Shown: piece by piece, positions 15,346-22,779 of the stretch | How the letters are laid out: each line of letters starts with the position of its first letter | How positions within the stretch are numbered: position 1 is the first letter of the stretch | Assembly: GCA_039989475.1 (NCBI GenBank) | Contig: JBDXHU010000008.1 | Span: 1-64,000 of the forward strand | Source of the DNA: JBDXHU01 sp039989475 | GTDB taxonomy: Bacteria; Pseudomonadota; Gammaproteobacteria; Pseudomonadales; Halieaceae | Direction of reading: 5' to 3' | DNA: 64,000 bases | Position numbers and translations under genes: made by a program | The notes under the pieces: generated by a model | What the model was told of the DNA's origin: nothing | The model's database searches: none | What the model saw: only the letters and a program-made list of their open reading frames with translations

Positions 15346-16217
15346 CTATGTCGCGCGCTCCTGACCCTGTGGTCTTCACCTAACAGCAGCAGGTAATCGG
15401 CCAGCTCTGGCAGAGTGGCCAGGCTGTGCCGGGTAATACGCTGGTAATGCTGTACGAATCGTTCCACCGCGGCGTCATCCATCAAACCCTGTCCCTGTTC
15501 ATTGCGAGCCAACTTATGCTCCTGCAAGGTGCGCCATTGCAAAACCGCCTCAAGACAGGGCGCTTGTAACATCACCAGGTAGTCGAGGCCGGAAAACAAC
15601 TCGGCATATTCCGCACCGAGGCGCTCATTGACGTAGCGACGCCAGTCACCCTCAGCGTCCTCTTTCGCCTCCAGCTCATTAACTGGCTGTGCCAGCGCCG
15701 ATTCGGATTCCGCCACAGCACCCACACACCAGCCTTCCAGGAGCACGATATCTGCCGGCCCAGTCTCCACCCATTGCCCCTCGGGTAGCCGGTCATCCTG
15801 GGATTTGTCAAAACGCGGCACCCTGCAGCTCTCTCCCGCCCGCAGTGCTCGTATTGTCTTCTGCAACAGCGCAATTTCGTGGGTCCCGGGTACACCGCGG
15901 GTTGCCAGCAAAGGATGCACTTGCAGGGCCAGCTGCTGTCGCGCCTTGCGACCCAGGTAAAAGTCATCCAATGACAGGGTCAACACGCGTACATCGCAAT
16001 CTGCCAATAACAACTCCAGCACGCGGCACAGTGTGGTCTTGCCGGTACCCTGGGCACCGTGTAGCCCGACCAGGAGGGGAGCTGCCCGGGCCTGGTGGCA
16101 CGACAGCAAGTAGTCGGCCAGAGGCACGAACCAACGCTCTGCCAGCGCCGGGTAATCGGCGGGCAGATCTTCGGCGGCGCTAAATTCGGCCAGAATGTCC
16201 TGTGCGCGGGCTTGCAT
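15342..16217 (-). CDS. D-glycerate 3-kinase
   Basis: 291 residues from the ATG at 16217, which has AAAGAG about ten bases upstream; an in-frame ATG at 16256 would add 13 residues but has no ribosome site. P-loop kinase of the plant/YggC-like glycerate kinase group: GAQGTGKTT (residues 54-62), LSLDDFYLG and EGWCVG are visible. It phosphorylates D-glycerate, the product of the GH13_18 enzyme in this operon, to 3-phosphoglycerate, the acceptor used by GpgS. First gene of the glucosylglycerate operon. Confidence 0.82.
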   Translation of the reverse strand: MQARAQDILAEFSAAEDLPADYPALAERWFVPLADYLLSCHQARAAPLLVGLHGAQGTGKTTLCRVLELLLADCDVRVLTLSLDDFYLGRKARQQLALQVHPLLATRGVPGTHEIALLQKTIRALRAGESCRVPRFDKSQDDRLPEGQWVETGPADIVLLEGWCVGAVAESESALAQPVNELEAKEDAEGDWRRYVNERLGAEYAELFSGLDYLVMLQAPCLEAVLQWRTLQEHKLARNEQGQGLMDDAAVERFVQHYQRITRHSLATLPELADYLLLLGEDHRVRSARHR

Positions 16218-16322
16218 ACTGTGCATCTCTTTACGGCTTTGGAGTTCAAGTTCCATGCCAAGTTAACAGTCTAGTGCTATCGGGGCTTCGACGCCTGCCA
16301 GCGCCATCAAAGCACTCATTTA

Positions 16323-16396
16323 TGCACCAAAGCGGTGCGCTCGCCTGCTTCTGGTGCGCAAACCCCTTTTGGTGTGCAACTATCTTTTGGTGTGCA
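16323..16396. promoter_or_regulatory. NtrC-like palindrome followed by spaced GGTGYGCA repeats
   Basis: TGCACC-AAAGC-GGTGCG at 16323-16339 matches the NtrC binding pattern TGCACC-N5-GGTGCA with one mismatch. The GGTGYGC motif recurs at 16353, 16371 and 16389, steps of 19, 18 and 18 bp from 16334. On the minus strand, TGGCAT-N5-TTGAA (16260-16245) loosely resembles a sigma54 -24/-12 element but lacks the GC of the -12 box. The site lies between the glucosylglycerate operon and the divergent PLP enzyme gene, so either could be the target. Confidence 0.45.
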
Positions 16397-16465
16397 ATCA
16401 GGAGGCATGCCCCGCAGTCACTGAATGCTATGCTTGGTCAACCAGTGCAAGCATGAACCCGAGAC

Positions 16466-17560
16466 ATGATTCCTACCGAACTCAGCCAACGCTACCAACA
16501 GATTAATTCCAACTGCCACACCCGGCTGACTGGCCAGCCGCGATTGAGCATGCGAGAACAACTTGCCGCGATCACAGAGCAATCAGACCAGTATGCGCAA
16601 CAGGACGTATACGGCAGCGGCGAACTGATTGAATCATTCGAAGCTGACATCGCCGAGTTGCTGGGCAAGGAAGCTGCCGTTTTTCTACCCAGCGGCACCA
16701 TGGCCCAGGCTATCGCACTGCGCATCTGGTCAGAACACAATGGTTCTCCCTACGTGGGCTTCCATGCCACCAGCCACCTCGAATTGCATGAAAGCAAGGC
16801 CTACCAGGCCCTGCATGGTCTGCACGGTATCTTACTGGGCGACCGTAACAGCGTGATCACGCTGGCCGACCTCGAGGCTGTAACAGATCCATTAGCCGCG
16901 GTGTTACTGGAGTTACCCATGCGCGAGATCGGCGGACAATTGCCGAGCTGGGAGGAATTGCAGTCACAGAGCGCCTGGGCCCGGGAGCAAGGTATTGCCC
17001 TGCACATGGACGGCGCCCGCTTATGGCAATGCACTCCCTACTACGAACGCACCCTGGCAGAGATCGCCGCCCTCTTCGACTCGGTCTACCTCAGCTTTTA
17101 CAAGGATATGGGTGGAATTGCCGGTTCCACCCTGGCCGGCTCGGAAGAATTTATCCAGGCCGCAAAAACCTGGATTCGTCGCGCCGGTGGCAACCTCTAC
17201 AGCTTGTTCCCCTATGTATTGGCGGCGCGAGCGGGCATGGAACGCAACCTGGCCGCCATGCCGGCCGCTGTCGATGCAGCCACCTGGCTGGCCAGGTTTT
17301 TGAATAGCATCGAGGGACTGGAAACACTGCCCACGGTGCCACCGACCAACCTGTTTCACCTGCTCGTGCCAGGCAATCCGGCCGACTTAGTAGAACACGC
17401 CTGCAACTGGAGCGAGCAGCACGGCGTCTTCCTGTTGCCCATGCCGCGGGCCAGCCTGGGTAGCCGCTGTATTTGTGAATTCAGTATTGGCCAGGCGATA
17501 AACGCGGAGCCCCGCGAGCGGTGGCAAGCCTGGATTGAAGACTTCTTTCTCAGTCGCTGA
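16466..17560 (+). CDS. threonine-aldolase/beta-eliminating lyase family PLP enzyme
   Basis: 364 residues, fold-type I PLP enzyme. The Schiff-base lysine is K213 in YLSFYKDMGGIAG, and D182 in HMDGARLW contacts the PLP ring nitrogen. FLPSGTMAQAIAL (73-85) is the phosphate-binding region. Low-specificity threonine aldolases carry these motifs, but this group also includes lyases of unknown substrate. It starts at the ATG at 16466 with a weak ribosome site. Divergent from the glucosylglycerate operon; the 3' end overlaps the convergent 2H gene by 11 bp. Confidence 0.85.
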   Translation: MIPTELSQRYQQINSNCHTRLTGQPRLSMREQLAAITEQSDQYAQQDVYGSGELIESFEADIAELLGKEAAVFLPSGTMAQAIALRIWSEHNGSPYVGFHATSHLELHESKAYQALHGLHGILLGDRNSVITLADLEAVTDPLAAVLLELPMREIGGQLPSWEELQSQSAWAREQGIALHMDGARLWQCTPYYERTLAEIAALFDSVYLSFYKDMGGIAGSTLAGSEEFIQAAKTWIRRAGGNLYSLFPYVLAARAGMERNLAAMPAAVDAATWLARFLNSIEGLETLPTVPPTNLFHLLVPGNPADLVEHACNWSEQHGVFLLPMPRASLGSRCICEFSIGQAINAEPRERWQAWIEDFFLSR

Positions 17561-18074
17561 GTGGCACTACCTCCAGATCAGCGATGCGGTGCCCATCAAA
17601 CTCACAAATAGTGAGCGCATCAATGCTGCCGGCAATGCTCAGTCCGTTGTCATTGAGCTCGTCACACAGCGACTTGACCTTGTGGGCGTCGGCCACAGTC
17701 GCCAGGCCAATATGCGGGATATAGGGTATTTCCACTCGGTGGAAAGGCTGCAGGTAACCGCGGTAAAGCCGGTTGTGTAGCAAACAAATATCGCTGTAGC
17801 CCTCATCGGGCACCAGAAACACATAGTAATTTTCATCAGAGTCATCGTTACCCAGCATTGCGTAGCGGCAGTGAAACTGGATCTTCTTCTGTCCGGCCAG
17901 CTGATTTCGGACATGGGCGATGTAAAGATCCCGATCAATCTCGGCAATACCAAACGCCATGGTGAAGTGATGTTCCACCAGATTCAGAAACGGCAAATCA
18001 TGCTGGCGCCTGAAGGAATGGATGAATTCGTTGTCTGCCTCGGAGAGACTTGGGTAGCAAAGTGAATAAAGCAT
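17550..18074 (-). CDS. 2H phosphoesterase / 2'-5' RNA ligase-like protein
   Basis: 174 residues. Two His-x-Thr/Leu-type motifs mark the 2H phosphoesterase superfamily: HHFTMAFG (residues about 35-42) and HIGLATV (about 121-127), although the second has Gly in place of the usual Thr/Ser position. Members act on 2',3'-cyclic or 2'-5' phosphodiester bonds in RNA or nucleotides. The gene is isolated and convergent with the PLP enzyme gene. The substrate is not predictable. Confidence 0.7.
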   Translation of the reverse strand: MLYSLCYPSLSEADNEFIHSFRRQHDLPFLNLVEHHFTMAFGIAEIDRDLYIAHVRNQLAGQKKIQFHCRYAMLGNDDSDENYYVFLVPDEGYSDICLLHNRLYRGYLQPFHRVEIPYIPHIGLATVADAHKVKSLCDELNDNGLSIAGSIDALTICEFDGHRIADLEVVPLSD

Positions 18075-18111
18075 GAGTTGATTATAAGGGCAGGTCGTCG
18101 CGGAGCTTTGA

Positions 18112-18294
18112 TATCGATCAAGCAGGACAGATAAACCAGCAGCGGGCGCAGGTGGCTATGTCGGGCGCGCTGGCGATGTGGTCGGCGACGGCAAGCTCAG
18201 CTTCGCAGCTAATGCCATGTTTCTGGACTATGTGCTGCGCATACCCTACGGTGAAGGCAGCATCGTACTGACTATCGTTCGTCACCCGGAGTAA
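18112..18294 (+). pseudogene. fragment of a DUF3833/lipocalin-like gene
   Basis: A frame open from 18112 to a stop at 18292-18294 has no start codon near its beginning yet reads as protein: GYVGRAGDVVGDGKLSFAAN followed by AMFLDYVLRIPYGEGS. This resembles the central strands of DUF3833-type proteins (VGxAxG...NAxxxxYxLxxP), cut on both sides. It lies just before the flavoprotein gene and next to another gene fragment at 18748, marking a decayed tract. Family recognition is tentative. Confidence 0.4.
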
Positions 18295-18298
18295 GGTC

Positions 18299-18751
18299 AT
18301 GGCAATCAATTTCAAAGGTCCCTGGAACAGCGAGCAAACCGCGGAGTTCTTGCAGCAGGCAAGGATTCCACTCAGGCTCGCCTGTGTCGGCACTGACGGC
18401 TTCCCCAGGGTGGTTTCGCTATGGTATCGCTACGAGCAGGGCCACTTTTACTGCGTCACCCACCGGGATTCCAAGATCGCCGCCGTACTGCAAGGCAATA
18501 ACAAGGTGGGCTTTGAGGTCGCCCCCAATGAACCGCCCTACCACGGCATCCGTGGCCAGGGTCTGGCGACCCTGCTCACAGAAGGCGCAGAGGAGACCTT
18601 GCGCCAGCACCTGCAGGACTATCTTGGGGGCAGTAGCTCATCACTGGCGCAATGGCTGCTATCAAGGGCGGAGGAGGAATTGCTGATCCGCGTGGAAGCA
18701 CAACGCGTATTTACCTGGGACTATCGTGAACGCATGGCCAACACTGGATGA
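18299..18751 (+). CDS. pyridoxamine 5'-phosphate oxidase-family FMN-binding protein
   Basis: 150 residues forming one split-barrel flavin-binding domain: RIPLRLACVGTDGFPRVVSL (22-41), FYCVTHRDSKIAAVLQGNNK (50-69) and GIRGQGLATL (83-92) are typical of the PNPOx-like superfamily. Members bind FMN or F420 and reduce small molecules or heme; the substrate is unknown here. It starts at the ATG at 18299 after AAGG. Its stop overlaps the start of the truncated ORF at 18748 (ATGA). Confidence 0.82.
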   Translation: MAINFKGPWNSEQTAEFLQQARIPLRLACVGTDGFPRVVSLWYRYEQGHFYCVTHRDSKIAAVLQGNNKVGFEVAPNEPPYHGIRGQGLATLLTEGAEETLRQHLQDYLGGSSSSLAQWLLSRAEEELLIRVEAQRVFTWDYRERMANTG

Positions 18752-18870
18752 CTACCGTTGACTCATTTAACAAATTACTTGGCAGCTTGCTGCTACTGGC
18801 GATCAGCAGCGTGGCGCAGGCAGTAGAGGAACCCGAGTACCAGCGACTCTACAGCATTGGCGCGGACTAA
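18748..18870 (+). pseudogene. truncated secreted-protein remnant, possibly SOUL heme-binding family
   Basis: Forty residues: a signal peptide (KLLGSLLLLAISSVAQA) followed by VEEPEYQRLYSIGAD and a stop. The AVEEPxY start of the mature part resembles SOUL-type heme-binding proteins, which are normally about 200 residues, so the gene appears cut off after its first 15 mature residues. The start codon overlaps the stop of the preceding flavoprotein gene, and its own stop abuts the convergent methyltransferase gene. It may still make a short secreted peptide. Confidence 0.4.
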
Positions 18871-19616
18871 TTCTTTTCAAATACCAGCACGAAGCGATCG
18901 GTCTTGCCACGCACCTCGGGCTTGAACACCATGATGCTGTAATCGTCATCAGGATTGCGTAAGGCGTCAGAGCCGCCGACCAGCGTGAAGCCGTGACTGC
19001 TGATATCGGTCTTGGCAAACTCCACATCAATTCGATGCAGATCCTGGGCGGCACTACTGCCACTGCCCGGTGCGGCATAGTGATCAACAATAAGGAAGCG
19101 CCCGCCCGGCTTCAGTGCGCGGTGAATCTGATCCAGGAAATCATTGGCATCGATATCCCGCCAGCCATTCGGCGCATCAACATGGTAGAGATCGTGGTAG
19201 GACATGATGATCATCGCAGCATCGATCGTGCCCGTGCCCAGTTCCAGATCCTCCGCTTCGCTATCGAGCAGGGTGATGGCGCCGGGATCTCGCCCTTCAA
19301 AGCGGGTCGTTAAACCCTTGTTGGCGAATTGCTTATAGGCCGCATTATTCTGCAGCAGCACTTCACCGTCGGGACCGACGACCGTGGCCAGTAATTCACT
19401 GTAGTAACCACCGCCGCCAAAGATGTCGGCCACCCGGTCACCGGGCTCCAGTGCCAGCAGTGGAATCACTGCCTGGGGCTGACTGCGCGCGTCACGATCT
19501 ATGTCAGATTGCAGGCGACCCGGCTTGGCCATGGCATCTTCCACGCTGGCGGCATGGCTGCCAAAAGCAAAGGTCACTGCCAAGGCCAACATACTCATAT
19601 TTATAAGTTTTTTCAT
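18867..19616 (-). CDS. secreted SAM-methyltransferase-like protein
   Basis: 249 residues. N-terminal signal peptide (MSMLALAVTFAFGSHA, within residues 7-22) followed by a class I methyltransferase fold: PGDRVADIFGGGGYYSELLA (motif I, about 58-77), DAAMIIMSYHDLYHV (motif IV) and LKPGGRFLIVDHY (motif V/VI). Motif I reads DIFGGGGY rather than the usual DxGxGxG. Exported proteins with this fold are widespread in Proteobacteria although SAM is not expected outside the cytoplasm, so enzymatic activity is uncertain. Confidence 0.8.
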   Translation of the reverse strand: MKKLINMSMLALAVTFAFGSHAASVEDAMAKPGRLQSDIDRDARSQPQAVIPLLALEPGDRVADIFGGGGYYSELLATVVGPDGEVLLQNNAAYKQFANKGLTTRFEGRDPGAITLLDSEAEDLELGTGTIDAAMIIMSYHDLYHVDAPNGWRDIDANDFLDQIHRALKPGGRFLIVDHYAAPGSGSSAAQDLHRIDVEFAKTDISSHGFTLVGGSDALRNPDDDYSIMVFKPEVRGKTDRFVLVFEKN

Positions 19617-19936
19617 AATTCAGGCCTCTATTTCCTCCCATAGTGACACAGTGCATGCTTTAGCCCACAACAACGCGACCAACGGTGTCATTTACAGGAT
19701 GAATTGATACGCTACAAAGCACAAAAAGATCCCTACACGGACCTGCTGGCCTATAGCCTCATAGAGTTGGACCGTTGCCCTGAGATGCTGCAGTTGCACA
19801 CTGGCCAGGACCTGCTCACTGCGCCGGTCTGGGCTCACTCAAGCTTGCCTGGCAGCACGATCTCCAGTCGTTGCCCCTCACGCTCCACCGTGTAAACTGC
19901 CCGCCAGACCCAGGATTTAGTCAGGAGCATATTTGC
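19617..19936. other. intergenic region with possible coding remnants
   Basis: 320 bp between two divergent genes. A plus-strand frame at 19704-19895 (63 codons) and a minus-strand frame at 19835-19930 (31 codons, ending EIVLPGKLE) overlap each other and neither has a ribosome site or recognisable family. The minus-strand frame reads plausibly as the end of a decayed gene. AGGAG at 19923-19927 serves the reductase gene. No terminator or clear promoter was seen. Confidence 0.3.
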
Positions 19937-21034
19937 ATGGCAGCAAGCAAACCAATACGCGTAATCGTCTGGGGAACCGGCAATGTCGGTCGACCCGCCA
20001 TCAGGGCCGTGCTATCCCACCATGATCTTGAACTGGTCGGCGTGGTGGTCGCCAATCCGGACAAGGTGGGCAGGGACGCCGGCGAAATTGCGGGAATGGA
20101 GCCCTGTGGCCTCGCTGCCAGCGCCGACTGGCAAGGCTTGCTGGACGCCGGTGCAGATGCGGTGATTTACACCGCCACCGCGGACACCCGGCCGGAAGCT
20201 GCCATGCAGGACCTTCTGGCTTGCCTCAGTGCCGGCATTAACGTGGTGTCCTCCTCCTTCTACAGCTACTTACACCCCGGTTCTACCGCGGCAGAAGTAC
20301 TGGCCCCAATAAAGACCGCCTGTGCCGGCAATGGCGCCTCCTTGCTGGTTTCAGGCATCGATCCAGGCTGGGCTATGGATATGCTGCCAGTGGTGCTAAG
20401 CGGTGCTGTGTCCAACATCCGCGAGATTCGCAGCCGCGAGATATTCAACTATGCACTGTATGACCAGCCCCAGGTGGTGCGTGAAGTCATTGGCTTTGGC
20501 GGCAGCATGGACGAGTTACCGCTGATGCTGCATGACTTCGCCATTGAAATGGTGTGGGCGCCCATGGTGCGCCTGGTGGGTGATGCCCTGGGCAAACCGG
20601 TGCAGCGTATTGAAACCAGTGTTGAGCGACGCCCCCTGGAGAAAACCATACAGGTCGATGGCATGGGACAGTTTGATGCCGGCACCCAGGGCGCGTTTCG
20701 TTTCGAGCTGCGCGGCTATCATGGTGACCAGGCCCTGTACGTGGTGGAACATGTCACCCGTATAGATGATGACTGTGCGCCGGACTGGCCCTACCCCGCC
20801 GAGGGCCGCGGTTGTCACCAGGCCATCATTCGCGGCAATCCCGACCTGGTAGTGAGCCTGCACGCAGAGGACCACTTTGAAGCGGGTGCAGCCGGTGGCG
20901 GCAATGCCACCGCCGCCAATTGGCTGGTGAATGCGGTACCGGGGGTATGTGCCGCCAGGGAAGGTGTATTGACGGTCATGGATCTGCCACGCATCGATGG
21001 CAGCGCGCAGCTAAATACTGGTAGAGCCCGCTAA
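19937..21034 (+). CDS. dihydrodipicolinate-reductase-like NAD(P)-binding oxidoreductase
   Basis: 365 residues from the ATG at 19937, with AGGAG ten bases upstream; the frame is open 66 bp further but without support. N-terminal Rossmann motif VIVWGTGNVGRPAIRAVL (8-25). The arrangement resembles the DapB-like/2,4-diaminopentanoate dehydrogenase group, where an N-terminal NAD(P) domain is followed by a substrate domain (SSSFYSYLHPGS, SGIDPGWAMDMLP). The substrate is unknown; neighbours give no pathway. Confidence 0.8.
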   Translation: MAASKPIRVIVWGTGNVGRPAIRAVLSHHDLELVGVVVANPDKVGRDAGEIAGMEPCGLAASADWQGLLDAGADAVIYTATADTRPEAAMQDLLACLSAGINVVSSSFYSYLHPGSTAAEVLAPIKTACAGNGASLLVSGIDPGWAMDMLPVVLSGAVSNIREIRSREIFNYALYDQPQVVREVIGFGGSMDELPLMLHDFAIEMVWAPMVRLVGDALGKPVQRIETSVERRPLEKTIQVDGMGQFDAGTQGAFRFELRGYHGDQALYVVEHVTRIDDDCAPDWPYPAEGRGCHQAIIRGNPDLVVSLHAEDHFEAGAAGGGNATAANWLVNAVPGVCAAREGVLTVMDLPRIDGSAQLNTGRAR

Positions 21035-22348
21035 CTAATACTCGTAGCGATAGTCGCGAATCACGGATTCGGCGACGACCACCTTGCCCTCGCGCACAAT
21101 CGGACGGAAGCGCATTTCCTTCATCATGTCGAACAACACCACCCGTGCACCCATGTGCTCAGGCGGTGTTTGCTGCACCACTTCCAGTTGCCGCACTCGA
21201 CCAGCGCGGGAGACATCAAACAAGACCGTGGCATGGGCACGCTCGTCATCTACCGGGGAAAACCCACCGGGATGGAAAACCGGCACTGCCGGCAACTCTA
21301 CCGGGCCCTGGAACAGGGCATTGGGATCGGTGAGCCTGGAACCATCGGTCTCCAGCAGCTGCCAGGCTTCCTCGTAGCTCTGCACCGCCCGGGCCACGTT
21401 ATCCCACCACAAATGCCAGTCGGCCAGGGCGATCTTCGCCTGCGCTAATTGCACCGGGTCCGGACCCTCTTGCTGCTCCATGATAGTGACCACCTGCTGC
21501 ATGGTCTTGATGCCATTGCGGTAGTTGAATTCACGGAGGTACTGGAAGCGCTGGGCTGCCAGGTCGGTGCTCAAACCAAACTGCGGCTCCATGGCGCCAG
21601 TGAGATTGAGTTGAAATTCCGCTTCTTTCTCGCCCTCGTACTGGGATACCAGGTACTCCGCCTGCATGCGCTGGTAAAGGTGTGGAATCAATTTGGGGTC
21701 GGCCTCGTCGGCGGCTTCCAGGGTGTCAATCTGGCGGGTATTCACATCGTATATATCCACCACCCGGCGATAGGTATTGCCTGAGAAACCATCGAGATAA
21801 GCCTGCCGCTGCCAGTCGCTGTATTCCAGGGTCGCCTCCATCAATGCGGGATCGCCTGACTCATAGACACGCTGCTGAATCCGAAAGCGGTAATCCTGTT
21901 TTGCATCCACGTCCTGCAACTGCCCCATGGCCAGGTGGCTGTCGATCAAACTCGACAGCAGTGGCAACTGGGTTTCTGAGTAGAGGCCTTCATTGATCCT
22001 GGAAAGATGCAGGGCACGGTTGAAAAAGACGATGGCTTGCGGGTGCTTTTCCTCTGATTGATAGGCGCGACCCATGTCCTGCAAGGGCTCAGCCAGGTCT
22101 GCTGAGTAAGCACCCCCGTCGAACTCTGCATTTTCTACGGACTGCATATAACGCAGCAGCGACAGGCCGGCGATCGGCAATTCACTCTCCGGCTCGGCGC
22201 GGCGATCATCGTTGCCGCGCACAATTTTCAGGCCGTAAGAAGTCCGCTTCGCGCCCTCGCCCCGGATGGAATTATTATCGGCCGCCCCCGCATTCTGCAC
22301 CAGCAGTGCCAGGAACAGCGCAACTATAGCTGCAGCCCGCAACGCCAC
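21035..22348 (-). CDS. secreted TPR protein with TonB-like C-terminus
   Basis: 437 residues. Signal peptide (residues 1-22, ending QNAGA), then helical tetratricopeptide-like repeats (LAEPLQDMGRAYQSEEKHPQ, LAQAKIALADWHLWWD). The last 80 residues (ATVLFDVSRAGRVRQLEVV, MMKEMRFRPIVREGKVV) resemble a TonB C-terminal domain, often present as a periplasmic energy-transduction or envelope-binding module. There is no N-terminal TonB anchor or proline linker, so it is not a classical TonB. It ends immediately against the stop of the convergent reductase gene. Confidence 0.75.
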   Translation of the reverse strand: MALRAAAIVALFLALLVQNAGAADNNSIRGEGAKRTSYGLKIVRGNDDRRAEPESELPIAGLSLLRYMQSVENAEFDGGAYSADLAEPLQDMGRAYQSEEKHPQAIVFFNRALHLSRINEGLYSETQLPLLSSLIDSHLAMGQLQDVDAKQDYRFRIQQRVYESGDPALMEATLEYSDWQRQAYLDGFSGNTYRRVVDIYDVNTRQIDTLEAADEADPKLIPHLYQRMQAEYLVSQYEGEKEAEFQLNLTGAMEPQFGLSTDLAAQRFQYLREFNYRNGIKTMQQVVTIMEQQEGPDPVQLAQAKIALADWHLWWDNVARAVQSYEEAWQLLETDGSRLTDPNALFQGPVELPAVPVFHPGGFSPVDDERAHATVLFDVSRAGRVRQLEVVQQTPPEHMGARVVLFDMMKEMRFRPIVREGKVVVAESVIRDYRYEY

Positions 22349-22401
22349 GCCCCCTGCTATTTTTATCGTTTAAGAATAGCAGAGTATGAGCGGGCTGTAG
22401 C

Positions 22402-22707
22402 TTAAACCGGCATTGGCACCGCGTCGCCCAATTCATAGGCTTTTACGTCCATGGATTGAATGTCCAACTGGCCCAGGGCGGCACTGAAGCCGGCCATATG
22501 CGGCATGGTGAAGTGCCCCTCCAGGTCGGCGCGGGACTCCCACAGCTCGGTAATGCGCACCATCGTGGCGTCGTTCACATCCACGGAGAAGGCATAAGTA
22601 TGGCAACCAGGTTCCTTGCGACTCTCCGCTTCCATGGTAGCGATAGCGTCTTTAACAGATTCGATAGCACCCTCTGGCACGCGTACTTCAACAATGACAA
22701 TTAACAT
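22402..22707 (-). CDS. antibiotic-biosynthesis-monooxygenase (ABM) domain protein
   Basis: 101 residues forming a single dimeric alpha-beta barrel domain of the ABM family: MLIVIVEVRVPEGAIESVKD, SRKEPGCHTYAFSVD and ITELWESRADLEGHFTMPHM are the standard strand-helix-strand blocks. Members oxidise small aromatic or reactive compounds, or act as cofactor-free stress proteins. It lies between the TPR gene and the carboxyltransferase gene on the same strand, 72 bp after the latter. Confidence 0.85.
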   Translation of the reverse strand: MLIVIVEVRVPEGAIESVKDAIATMEAESRKEPGCHTYAFSVDVNDATMVRITELWESRADLEGHFTMPHMAGFSAALGQLDIQSMDVKAYELGDAVPMPV

Positions 22708-22779
22708 AATTTCTCCCTGGTATTGGTAGTAGCCGCCAAGCCTATAGCAAGTGCGGCCCTAATAGCAGCTGCTGCCCGT

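Noticed and set aside
19704..19895. 63-codon plus-strand frame before the reductase gene
   Set aside because: No ribosome site or family and it overlaps the region upstream of a well-supported start.
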